The notes beneath the pieces were generated by a model. It was not told where the DNA came from. It did not search any database and saw only the letters and a list, made by a program, of their open reading frames with translations. The position numbers were made by a program, and so were the translations under genes. This document shows positions 9,485 through 17,749 of a stretch of DNA of 64,000 nucleotides, one piece after another (the first letter of the stretch is position 1; every line of letters begins with the position of its first letter). This DNA is from Mongoliitalea lutea (GTDB taxonomy: Bacteria > Bacteroidota > Bacteroidia > Cytophagales > Cyclobacteriaceae). The stretch lies in NCBI RefSeq assembly GCF_014652135.1, contig NZ_BMYF01000001.1, positions 310,650 to 374,649 of the forward strand, in the 5' to 3' direction.

Positions 9485-9742
9485 TCAAGCTGAATACAGG
9501 TAAAACTGATGATCATCCTTAACAGACTTCGTCAGGGAGAAATGTTGGTTGTTTTCCAATTGAACCATTCGCTGATACATTCGTCTCGTAATCTCATCAA
9601 TAATCTCTCCTACAGGCTTTGGCTCCTGCGTCAGCAGATATCCATACAATGGCACTTGATCATCCTCGATGACAAATTTAACTTGGCACTTTCCCGAAGG
9701 AAGCTCTTTTTGAGTGATACTGATTTTCTCTTTCAATTCCAT
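9485..9742 (-). CDS. Small unknown protein co-transcribed with the S24 repressor
   Basis: 85 residues, starting MELKEKISITQKELPSGKCQ. It predicts a beta-rich N-terminal half (QVKFVIEDDQVPLYGYLL) and a helix EIIDEITRRMYQRMVQLENN. It has no signal peptide and no recognised family. Its TGA stop is 3 bp from the ATG of the LexA-like repressor, so they form one operon. The strong palindromes lie 36 and 78 bp upstream of its start. It may be a partner or modulator of the repressor, but this is inference from position only. Confidence 0.6.
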   Translation of the reverse strand: MELKEKISITQKELPSGKCQVKFVIEDDQVPLYGYLLTQEPKPVGEIIDEITRRMYQRMVQLENNQHFSLTKSVKDDHQFYLYSA

Positions 9743-9777
9743 AGCTCTAAGCGATTAACAAGAGCTAATATACATAT

Positions 9778-9815
9778 GTTATTTTTATAAACATACGTGT
9801 GTTTATAAAAATAAC
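9778..9815. promoter_or_regulatory. 38-bp near-perfect palindrome, candidate repressor operator
   Basis: The halves GTTATTTTTATAAACA and TGTTTATAAAAATAAC are exact reverse complements around a central TACGTG core, so 36 of 38 positions are symmetric. It lies 36 bp upstream of the operon encoding the 85-residue protein and the LexA-like repressor. The symmetry and position suggest autoregulation by the repressor dimer; the A/T-rich arms could also overlap the promoter. Confidence 0.7.
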
Positions 9816-9819
9816 ATTT

Positions 9820-9840
9820 ATGAGACATTTATTGTCTCAT
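9820..9840. promoter_or_regulatory. 21-bp inverted repeat beside the palindrome
   Basis: Perfect 8-bp arms ATGAGACA and TGTCTCAT flank a 5-bp TTTAT spacer, immediately next to the 38-bp palindrome and upstream of the repressor operon. It may be a second operator or the site of another regulator. Its arms do not resemble the first palindrome. Confidence 0.5.
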
Positions 9841-9938
9841 TTTTTGCTTTTATGAGTTTCGAATCTGAAAATCAGATGTTCTTTTAGCTAGTTAAAAGCA
9901 CATAATTGATGACCGAGATACATCTTCCATCATAAATC

Positions 9939-11537
9939 CTAATCGGGGAACGCCCATTTCACTTTCGGAGATTTATAAAAATTGATTCCCTTCCGTTCCC
10001 AAGTTCTTCCATGGGCTGAAATCCTTCTGGAAAAATCCTCCCAATTTCGATTGAAGGCAGGTGACCAAGCAATCTCCGCTATAGCCGCAAGCCTAGGAAA
10101 AGTCATATATTCTATATCAGCTCTCGTCTCAATAGTTTCTGTCCACAATGGAGCTTCTACTCCCAAGATATCTTTTCGGTGAATTCCTTCATGAAGAGTG
10201 GTTGGGTCCCAATTATAAGCATCATCCAATTCTATAAATGCAGCCCATTTTAACCCAATATTCGTTGTACTGTCATACTTCATATCCAAATAAGTACGAA
10301 CTGCCGGAGACATCAATACTTTGGCTCCCTGATCAATGGCTAGTAAAGCATTTTCAGCTTTGGCCCAGTATTGTGCAACAGAGCTTGGTAATAACTTTGC
10401 ATGAGCCACTTCATCCCAGCCCATGGTGATTTTACCATATTTTGTCACCAAATCCTGAGCTCTCTCAATGAAATACACATAATCTTCCATGGGTACGATC
10501 AGGGTTTCATCCCCACCAATATGCAAATAAGGACCGGGAGTTATCGCCGCTATTTCCCGGATCACATCTTCCACAAACTGATAGGTAATTTCAGAATGAA
10601 TATCCAAGGTACTAAAACCCACATCGATTCCTGTATGATAAGGAGTTGCCAAAGAATCCGATTCTAATCCAAACACAGACCAATCAATAGGAACAGCTGT
10701 TTCATTGGGTACTTCTATACCCGGATTAAGGATTCCATATGCATTTAAGGCCGCATTGGTATGACCCGGCATATCAATTTCTGGTACAATAGTTATAAAA
10801 TTTTTGGCTGCATAAGACACCAACTCCTGATATTCCTCTTGGGTATAATACCCTCCATCTCCCCCACCAACTTCGTTGGCACCACCGATAGTGGTCAATA
10901 ATGGCCAAGATTTGATTTCAACTCTCCATCCTTGATCATCCGAAAGGTGTAAATGTAAGTGATTAATCTTGTAAATGGCCAGTTGATCAATCAAATGCTT
11001 CACATCAGCTAAAGGAAAAAAGTGTCTCGCCACATCCAGCATCATTCCTCTGTAGGCATACTCCGGATAATCCTCAATCAGCCCTCCTTGGATAAGGATA
11101 TTTTTTCCATCCACCCCATCCAACAGTTGCTTAAAAGTCTGAATGGCATAAAACAACCCAGCTTCATCTGATCCAATTAACTGAATTTTGTCTGATTGTA
11201 TTTCAATTTTATAAGCCTCTCTTACAGGAGCAAAACTTGCATCAATTTTCAATTCAATAGCCTTAGTAGCAGTTTCATTCTGCACCATCAGCTGCAATCC
11301 TGTTGTCTCTTGGATTATAGTTTTTAATTGATTCCCAAAAAAGTCAATTTCCTCCTTCACTGTTATTTTTACTGATTTTTCTAATAAAAAATCGGAGGAT
11401 GATGTCATCACTTGGACAGGAACTGGAATAATTGCATGCTTTTCTAAAGAAACTTCCACTACTTTATCGGTACATGAAGTCACCATTAATGCAACAAAAC
11501 CAACAATGAAAATGTAATCTTTAACTAACGAATTCAT
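9939..11537 (-). CDS. Beta-N-acetylhexosaminidase, GH20 lipoprotein
   Basis: 532 residues. The N-terminus has a lipoprotein signal ending in a lipobox (VALMVTSC, Cys about 22), so it is anchored in the envelope. Residues about 30-140 match the GH20b domain preceding the barrel. The TIM barrel follows with YPEYAYRGMMLDVARHFFP, HLHLSDDQGWRVEIKSWP, VPEIDMPGHTNAAL, and the catalytic Asp-Glu pair in LHIGGDETLI (about residues 340-345). The tryptophan-containing WDEVAH and LGVEAPLWTETI segments complete the active site. It releases terminal GlcNAc/GalNAc from chitin oligomers, glycans or peptidoglycan fragments. It stands alone on the minus strand, divergent from the Tat-exported oxidoreductase at 11744. 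Confidence 0.93.
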   Translation of the reverse strand: MNSLVKDYIFIVGFVALMVTSCTDKVVEVSLEKHAIIPVPVQVMTSSSDFLLEKSVKITVKEEIDFFGNQLKTIIQETTGLQLMVQNETATKAIELKIDASFAPVREAYKIEIQSDKIQLIGSDEAGLFYAIQTFKQLLDGVDGKNILIQGGLIEDYPEYAYRGMMLDVARHFFPLADVKHLIDQLAIYKINHLHLHLSDDQGWRVEIKSWPLLTTIGGANEVGGGDGGYYTQEEYQELVSYAAKNFITIVPEIDMPGHTNAALNAYGILNPGIEVPNETAVPIDWSVFGLESDSLATPYHTGIDVGFSTLDIHSEITYQFVEDVIREIAAITPGPYLHIGGDETLIVPMEDYVYFIERAQDLVTKYGKITMGWDEVAHAKLLPSSVAQYWAKAENALLAIDQGAKVLMSPAVRTYLDMKYDSTTNIGLKWAAFIELDDAYNWDPTTLHEGIHRKDILGVEAPLWTETIETRADIEYMTFPRLAAIAEIAWSPAFNRNWEDFSRRISAHGRTWERKGINFYKSPKVKWAFPD

Positions 11538-11743
11538 GAGTTTCTCTAATTTGGTTTATGAAAGTACCCAAACTTAGATAATTTTTTTTTAAAAGATTAG
11601 AAGTGAATTAAAAACTTTACCAGAAGAATCTATACTCCCATCCATCCTTTAAAATTACCCGTTGCTATCAAAAAATAGGAGGGCAGTTTTCAATCTAGCA
11701 TTTTTAGAATAAATTACCTGCACAATAAACTCAATCCGAAATT

Positions 11744-13201
11744 ATGAAAAACGAAAATCAAAAGCAGGGGAGCAATTCAAGACGAAATTTTATTAAAGCC
11801 TCTGCCACTGCACTTGCAGGGTTTTATTTAGTTCCGCGTCATGTATTAGGAGGCCCTGGATTTACAGCTCCATCCGATAAGTTAAGGGTTGCTGGTATTG
11901 GTGTAGGCGGCATGGGAGGAAACGATATCAGGGGAGTTTTTAATTCTGGCAAAGTTGACATAGTAGCGCTTTGTGACGTTCATGATAGCCGTGCAAAAGC
12001 CAGTGTAGATGCTCACACAAAAGCCACTTACTATCGGGATTTTCGGGAAATGTTAGAGAAAGAGCATAAAAACATTGATGCAGTCACCATTTCCACACCT
12101 GACCACATGCATGCTGTACAGACTATGGCAGCTATGCAATTAGGCAAACATGTGTATGTACAAAAACCACTTTCTCATGACATCTATGAGGCCCGAATGC
12201 TTACGGAAGCAGCTGACAAATATAAGGTAGTAACACAAATGGGTAATCAAGGTTCCTCCGGAGATGGTGTGCGCCAAATGGTGGAATGGTACAATGCTGG
12301 ACTGATTGGGGAAGCAACCAAAGTATATTGCTGGACAGATCGACCTGTGTGGCCTCAGGGGATTCCTTGGCCTACAACACCAGCAACACCACCCGCAGAT
12401 TTAGATTGGGACCTTTGGTTGGGAACAGCTCCTTACAGAGACTATATAAGCAACTTAGTACCTTTCAACTGGAGAGGTTGGTGGGATTATGGAACGGGTG
12501 CACTTGGAGACATGGCCTGTCATATCATGGAGCCTCCATTCCGTGTATTAGGATTGGGATACCCGAAGTCTGCCGAAGCAAGTGTAGGTTCTGTATATGT
12601 TGGCGAGTTTCAGCGGGGATATTTCCCTGAAAGTTGCCCTCCCTCCTCCCATATCACACTCCGTTTTGAAAGACCTGGTAAAGATGATCTGGAGTTTCAT
12701 TGGATGGATGGAGGTATCCAACCTACAAGACCTATCGAATTGGGACCAAATGAAGTCATGGGAGATGGAGGCAATGGAGTAATTATTGAAGGGACTAAAG
12801 GCAAAATGATGTGTGGGACTTATGGTATGAATCCACAACTCTTGCCTACCAGCAAAACCAAAGAAGCGAATGTATCACAAACAGAAAAGAGAATAGAAGG
12901 AGGAGATAGAGGCCATTACAATAATTGGGTAGATGCTTGCATAGCTGGGTATGGTTCAGCTGCTTTTGAAAACCTGAGTTCTCCTTTCTCCATTGCTGGA
13001 CCATTGACAGAATCTGTCCTTATGGGTAATCTGGCAATTAGAAGTTATGACTATCGTGAACCAAGAGAAACAGGTAATGGCTTTAACTATCCCGGAAGAG
13101 GTATTAAATTAGTATGGGACGGCCCAAATATGCGGGTAACCAACTTTGAGCCTGCTAACCAATTTGTAAAAAGAACCTACAGAGATGGATGGACCTTGTA
13201 A
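11744..13201 (+). CDS. Tat-exported Gfo/Idh/MocA family oxidoreductase
   Basis: 485 residues. The N-terminus contains a twin-arginine signal (SNSRRNFIKASATALAGFYL) with a likely cleavage site near residue 37. A Rossmann NAD(P)-binding domain follows (RVAGIGVGGMGGNDIRGVF, then VDIVALCDVHDSRA), with STPDHMHAVQTMAAMQLGKH and VQKPLSHDIYEAR, the EKP-like motif of the family (here QKP). The C-terminal domain contains WDYGTGALGDMACHIMEPPF, a typical beta-sheet substrate domain. Exported members of this type are common in Bacteroidota and act on sugars or sugar glycosides. The substrate is unknown. It is transcribed alone, with a terminator at 13234-13275. Confidence 0.88.
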   Translation: MKNENQKQGSNSRRNFIKASATALAGFYLVPRHVLGGPGFTAPSDKLRVAGIGVGGMGGNDIRGVFNSGKVDIVALCDVHDSRAKASVDAHTKATYYRDFREMLEKEHKNIDAVTISTPDHMHAVQTMAAMQLGKHVYVQKPLSHDIYEARMLTEAADKYKVVTQMGNQGSSGDGVRQMVEWYNAGLIGEATKVYCWTDRPVWPQGIPWPTTPATPPADLDWDLWLGTAPYRDYISNLVPFNWRGWWDYGTGALGDMACHIMEPPFRVLGLGYPKSAEASVGSVYVGEFQRGYFPESCPPSSHITLRFERPGKDDLEFHWMDGGIQPTRPIELGPNEVMGDGGNGVIIEGTKGKMMCGTYGMNPQLLPTSKTKEANVSQTEKRIEGGDRGHYNNWVDACIAGYGSAAFENLSSPFSIAGPLTESVLMGNLAIRSYDYREPRETGNGFNYPGRGIKLVWDGPNMRVTNFEPANQFVKRTYRDGWTL

Positions 13202-13233
13202 ATAAGATAATAATCTATTAATTTTAATCAATT

Positions 13234-13281
13234 CCCCTGATTAATAGGCTACTAAAGCATGCTGAAAATCAGGGGATTCTT
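13234..13281 (+). terminator. Rho-independent terminator after the Gfo/Idh/MocA gene
   Basis: CCCCTGATT (13234-13242) pairs with AATCAGGGG (13267-13275), followed by ATTCTTTTTT. It lies 33 bp after the stop codon. Confidence 0.8.
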
Positions 13282-13433
13282 TTTTATTTGAGTTATATAT
13301 GTCAATCTGTTAGGATATTGAATAGTATTTTTGGATATTTAATAAATTCGGTTCTTTTTTAATGACATATCAAATGCTTTAGACGGAATCAAAAATTTCA
13401 ATCACAGTTTAGTTTAATTACCAATTACCTCTT

Positions 13434-14552
13434 ATGAATCAATCCCTCAAGTTTAATGATCAAGGGAACTCTCAATTTTTCGCCACAGTAAAGCAACGTG
13501 TCGATGAGTATTTCAAAATCAATAACATTTCCAAAAAAGCCAACAAGGCAATGGTTGTCAAAACCACGATTTATCTCAGTTCATTTGTCGGTCTTTATTT
13601 TCTGATACTATTGGGAGGACTTCCCTTGTCAGTCACATTGGGTCTAGCCATTCTTCTAGGTATGAATATGGCCTTTATCGGCTTTAATATCTGTCACGAT
13701 GCCCTGCATGGCTCTTATTCCAAACATCCTTGGGTCAACAAAAGCCTTGGTTTTATTTTCAATATCATTGGCGCCAATGTTTATGTTTGGAATATTACGC
13801 ATAACCAAATCCATCATACCTATACCAATATCGTAGGCCATGATGGGGATTTGGAACTAGCTCCAGGAATCGTGCGAATTTCAGAAAATGATCCATGGAA
13901 ACCTTGGCATCGTTTCCAACATATTTACGCCTTCTTTTTGTATGGTTTAGCTTCTCTTTCTTGGTTTTTCAGAAAAGACTACGTTAAGTTTTTCCAGAAA
14001 AAAATCGGCTCCCACGTCAATAAGCATCCCAAAATCGAATACTTCAACCTCTTCTTTTACAAGTTAGTGTACTATGGACTTTTTATCATCATTCCTTTAT
14101 TGGTGATGGAAATTACTTGGCAACAATTTTTGATTGGTTTCTTACTGATGAATTTTGCTGAAGGGCTCGTGTTGGGTCTAGTATTCCAATTGGCGCATTT
14201 AGTAGAAGACACGCATCAGGTAGTACCAAAAGAAGGTGAAAGCATAGAAGAATCTTGGGCAGCACATCAGTTGCGTACCACTGCTAACTTTTCGAGAAAA
14301 AGCGGTATTGCTACTTTCTTATGCGGAGGCTTGAATTTCCAGGTGGAACATCACTTATTCCCAAAAATCTGCCATATCCATTATCCGGAAATTTCTGAAA
14401 TCGTCAAAAGTACGGCACATGAGTTTGATCTACCTTACCATGAAAATGAAAGTTTTGCAAGTGCATTAAAATCGCATTATAATTTCCTCAAGGAAGCAGG
14501 CTCCCCTGTTATCGCAAAAAAAGAAGTGCGGGAGCATTCTTATTCGCATTGA
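13434..14552 (+). CDS. Membrane fatty-acid desaturase (linoleoyl/acyl-CoA desaturase type)
   Basis: 372 residues with four to five hydrophobic segments (for example TIYLSSFVGLYFLILLGGLP and GLFIIIPLLVMEI). The three histidine boxes of front-end/acyl desaturases are present: HDALHGS (about residue 88), HNQIHHTYTN (about 122) and QVEHHLFP (about 304). The last box has Gln in place of the first His, typical of delta-5/delta-6-like enzymes. These di-iron enzymes introduce double bonds into acyl chains in the membrane using O2. Monocistronic, followed by a terminator at 14577. Confidence 0.92.
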   Translation: MNQSLKFNDQGNSQFFATVKQRVDEYFKINNISKKANKAMVVKTTIYLSSFVGLYFLILLGGLPLSVTLGLAILLGMNMAFIGFNICHDALHGSYSKHPWVNKSLGFIFNIIGANVYVWNITHNQIHHTYTNIVGHDGDLELAPGIVRISENDPWKPWHRFQHIYAFFLYGLASLSWFFRKDYVKFFQKKIGSHVNKHPKIEYFNLFFYKLVYYGLFIIIPLLVMEITWQQFLIGFLLMNFAEGLVLGLVFQLAHLVEDTHQVVPKEGESIEESWAAHQLRTTANFSRKSGIATFLCGGLNFQVEHHLFPKICHIHYPEISEIVKSTAHEFDLPYHENESFASALKSHYNFLKEAGSPVIAKKEVREHSYSH

Positions 14553-14576
14553 GCACCAAATTAAAACAAATGCTTT

Positions 14577-14616
14577 ATTAGGGGTTTTATCAATAGATAA
14601 ACCCCTAATTTTTTAT
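14577..14616 (+). terminator. Rho-independent terminator after the desaturase gene
   Basis: Perfect 11-bp stem ATTAGGGGTTT / AAACCCCTAAT with an 11-nt loop, followed by TTTTTT. 25 bp beyond the stop. Confidence 0.85.
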
Positions 14617-14731
14617 GTTCAAAAGAAGCCCATCAAGCCTGCTCTAGGCTACTATTTCAGATTATTTTCCATATCAAGCCTCTGCGTCAAATCTGTCAAA
14701 TCCTATTTATCTGCGAGAGACATCCGAAGAA

Positions 14732-15874
14732 TTATTTAGCTAAATTCAATTGATAAAACGTTAAAAAATCCTCCTCAACACCAAAATATTCCTGATTTTT
14801 TTGGGCGATGATTGCGCCACTTGGGTGAACTATTGATGAGAGCCATATCCCTTTAGGAACTTGTATATCCTTTTGAATCAACTCATGATTGGAGTCGAAG
14901 ATAGCTGCATACCTCTGTATACCATCAAGAAAGGCCGACCACTCTTCCCAATTATCACGATTATATTGACTAGCAATATCTTCACTCACCCCCTTAGTGT
15001 AAATGACCACTACGTCAGATTCCCTTCTATAAATTTGTTCAATCCTTCCAAAAATTATATTTCCATATTCTTCATACCAGTCTTGGTATCTTCCTATTGG
15101 AATTCCGGGCATTGGAACCGCATCTTTCAAGTTGATATCCACCACTTTAGAAAGCACAATCTGCCCCTCCTGTTCTTTGTAGACAAAATACTTTAGCTCT
15201 GCTAAGATCCACAATATCCATTCGTCCTTGTACTTATAAAGACCTGGGAAAGTCCAATTGTAAAAATTACCGGTACTGTACACAGTATTGGGTGGAAAAG
15301 GCATACTCGTACGAATCTTTCCTGTATTGGAATTATAAATTTCTAAAATATCTGATGAATAGACATTTGTATACATGGTCCTAAAATCTTCCAAACTCCC
15401 GCCTTTTTCTGGACGAAAATACAAGAACTCATCACCCGATCGATGCGCTCCGAAAGGTAAACCATTGATATGAAAGTAATCTTCTCCTATTGGAAGTTTA
15501 CTACTAAAAGTACCATCCAACTCAAAGAAATAGATACCTTGAGTCTGATCCATCACACAGATTTTCCCATCCAATAAATTTACTCCTGTAGCCCAACCTA
15601 CTTTATTGGGACCATCTTCAGTTAACTTGAAAGTATGCTTGATTGCTCCGGATTCATCAAAAACTACGTATTCCTCTTGAGCATTCCACCTTCCTAAATA
15701 CAGTTCTTGCAGAGGATCGTAGTCTATTAAAAACAATTCTCCCATATATTCCACCTGCATGGAGTCTTGAAAAACCCATTGGTAGGTGTCTGTCAACTGT
15801 TCATTAACATTTTTTTCCGAACATGCCGCTATCAAAAGCAGGATCAGTAACACTTTAACAATCTCCTTTTTCAT
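14732..15874 (-). CDS. 6-bladed beta-propeller-like lipoprotein (DUF4221-like)
   Basis: 380 residues with a lipoprotein signal (VLLILLLIAACSEKN, Cys near residue 18). The mature part is a series of short beta-strand repeats with aromatic and Gly/Asp turns: MGELFLIDYDPLQELYLGRW, GVNLLDGKICVMDQTQGIYF, HINGLPFGAHRSGDEFLYF. This pattern is what Bacteroidota 6-bladed propeller or DUF4221 lipoproteins show. Function unknown; these proteins often lie in outer-membrane clusters. It is the last gene of an apparent operon with the S41 protease (10-bp gap) and the barrel protein upstream. Confidence 0.6.
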   Translation of the reverse strand: MKKEIVKVLLILLLIAACSEKNVNEQLTDTYQWVFQDSMQVEYMGELFLIDYDPLQELYLGRWNAQEEYVVFDESGAIKHTFKLTEDGPNKVGWATGVNLLDGKICVMDQTQGIYFFELDGTFSSKLPIGEDYFHINGLPFGAHRSGDEFLYFRPEKGGSLEDFRTMYTNVYSSDILEIYNSNTGKIRTSMPFPPNTVYSTGNFYNWTFPGLYKYKDEWILWILAELKYFVYKEQEGQIVLSKVVDINLKDAVPMPGIPIGRYQDWYEEYGNIIFGRIEQIYRRESDVVVIYTKGVSEDIASQYNRDNWEEWSAFLDGIQRYAAIFDSNHELIQKDIQVPKGIWLSSIVHPSGAIIAQKNQEYFGVEEDFLTFYQLNLAK

Positions 15875-15884
15875 ACCGTATTCA

Positions 15885-16910
15885 TTATTCCGATTGTCCT
15901 TTGAGCCATGATACCGCTGTGTCTATAAAATGATCTCTCCCGGCTCTTACCATTAAAAAAGAAGTTAAATCCTCATCTACTTGTACTCCGAATTCCAAAT
16001 GATTCCCTTCCAAATCGATGGCTTGGGATCCGGAAAAACGGTATGTCCATCCGTTAGGCAATTCTGCAAAAACCGGAATCCCTCCACCTCCACCAGTCTG
16101 ATCCCCAAATAGGCGAACTTGTGGTAAAGACCTTCCCATCTGTGCAAAAAAAGTGGTGGTGCTAAACGATCGGCGATTGGTCAATATGGCAACATTCCCA
16201 AGATACGTGGAACCCGAACTTGGAGTAATCCGCAAAGGAGCCCAAGGGGTAAAATCATTCCTTGCTGGCCCAGACTTAAAGCGTTGTTGACCATAAATCA
16301 CCTCCTCATCCGTAAATCTTGCCATGATGTTCAGCGCATTTTGCAAATTCCCTCCACCATTACTCCGCACATCTATGATCAACCCCTTATGCGTTCGCAT
16401 CAAAAACATAATTTGGTCCATATGCTGCTCTGTAAGCGCTCGCTCAAATGAACGATAATTAACATACAGCACATCATCATCCAACGTTTGTGCCTGTAAA
16501 GGACCAATAATCCAAAAATTAGTTCGTAGGTATACTTGCTCAATCAATTGTTGATTGTAAAACAAGGGAAAATTCTCATACCAAAGCCAATTTCGTGATC
16601 TGTCAAAAGTGCTTAATAAATTGACATGGCCATCTTCCAACTCCCCAAGCATATTACCCAAGACATCAAAAAGCTCATGTTCTGTCATCGTGGCAAATAA
16701 TCTTGGACTGTATTTTTCTCTGACCGCATTCCAGTCCACCTGTTTTTCTTCAAAAAAGCTATAGCGGTTATTGATATCATTCCATAAATGATCAAATACC
16801 ACTTGAGGACTTGACGCTGGTCTTGGAGGCGTAAGCATTTCTTCACATGCCCCAAGAATAAATATGATTGAAATAAAAAACCAATTATGGATTGAAAAAC
16901 GCTTGTTCAT
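15885..16910 (-). CDS. S41 family C-terminal-processing-like protease, lipoprotein
   Basis: 341 residues with a lipoprotein signal (WFFISIIFILGACEEM, Cys near residue 22). The N-terminal helical part FDHLWNDINNRYSFFEEKQV and the tail-specific-protease core are present: GLIIDVRSNGGGNLQNA (about residues 177-193), then VAILTNRRSFSTTTFFAQMG, where the serine of RRSFSTT (about 248) sits at the nucleophile position, and FGDQTGGGGGIPV. There is no clear PDZ domain, as in TRI/C-terminal-protease-like short members. It probably cleaves envelope proteins. Its start overlaps the upstream barrel gene by 4 bp (ATGA), showing translational coupling. Confidence 0.85.
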   Translation of the reverse strand: MNKRFSIHNWFFISIIFILGACEEMLTPPRPASSPQVVFDHLWNDINNRYSFFEEKQVDWNAVREKYSPRLFATMTEHELFDVLGNMLGELEDGHVNLLSTFDRSRNWLWYENFPLFYNQQLIEQVYLRTNFWIIGPLQAQTLDDDVLYVNYRSFERALTEQHMDQIMFLMRTHKGLIIDVRSNGGGNLQNALNIMARFTDEEVIYGQQRFKSGPARNDFTPWAPLRITPSSGSTYLGNVAILTNRRSFSTTTFFAQMGRSLPQVRLFGDQTGGGGGIPVFAELPNGWTYRFSGSQAIDLEGNHLEFGVQVDEDLTSFLMVRAGRDHFIDTAVSWLKGQSE

Positions 16911-17674
16911 AACTGAAAATTAAACTGTATGAAATAGTGTCCCGCAGCACGCTGGGAACGTTGCTCATTAACCAGATTACTGAAATTGAAGCGATAGCCT
17001 AACCCAAATTCATTCCCATTGGTGAGTTTATAAAAAACTTGATTAATCATGCCTAAGTCTTGCTGCTGAAATGGTTGAAAGAACCGGATGGATTGTAAAA
17101 AGGCATTGAATGTAGGTTGTTCGTGCAAAAATGCATCAGGAGGGCTTGTGACATAGGATGCTGAAAACAAAAAACCTATCACTTGCCAGTGCCCTTGAAA
17201 GCTGTATCGCCACTGTTCATTTTTTCCGAAAACTGATTCATACCGAATCGCCGGACCAAAGGAAGTATGGAAATCAAACCGTGGATTAAAATTTTGGGAA
17301 TCCTGAAAATTCCGAAGACTGAGCGCATTATTATTGGACCAACCGATCATCCATTTACTTGGCAGCCAAGAGGCCTTGTAAAAAGTATAGGTCATGATAC
17401 TAGCCTGGGTTCCTATCATTCCTGCTCCAAACTCATTTTCCATGGGGATTCGGGCATAGTGCATATAGACCTCGTCTATTTTTTTCTCAGATGCACTGAT
17501 AAATCCAAAGGAAAAACCCGTACTCCCTCCTCTATAAACTAATGGAGAATAGGCAAAGTCCCTTTCCCAGGCATTTTGCGGGCCAGCATTCCACAAAAGC
17601 GTTCGTTGCTTCTCTTGTCCTATAACTACCGTCTGCACCAACGTGAACAACACTACAAAAACGTACTTTCTCAT
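16907..17674 (-). CDS. Putative outer-membrane beta-barrel protein
   Basis: 255 residues with a signal peptide (YVFVVLFTLVQTVVIGQ, cleaved near residue 20). The rest alternates polar and aromatic residues (AIRYESVFGKNEQWRYSFQG, ELGLGYRFNFSNL-like strands) and ends HYFIQFNFQL with a C-terminal aromatic/leucine strand, as outer-membrane barrels do. No family is recognised. It overlaps the S41 protease gene by 4 bp and is separated from the TonB-like receptor upstream by 75 bp, so these may form one envelope operon. Confidence 0.6.
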   Translation of the reverse strand: MRKYVFVVLFTLVQTVVIGQEKQRTLLWNAGPQNAWERDFAYSPLVYRGGSTGFSFGFISASEKKIDEVYMHYARIPMENEFGAGMIGTQASIMTYTFYKASWLPSKWMIGWSNNNALSLRNFQDSQNFNPRFDFHTSFGPAIRYESVFGKNEQWRYSFQGHWQVIGFLFSASYVTSPPDAFLHEQPTFNAFLQSIRFFQPFQQQDLGMINQVFYKLTNGNEFGLGYRFNFSNLVNEQRSQRAAGHYFIQFNFQL

Positions 17675-17749
17675 TCTTTTGTCTTAAAACGTTAAAGATA
17701 GGTTTCTTGCTATTAGGAAAAAATGATATCTATCAGTTTCTTTTAAACA

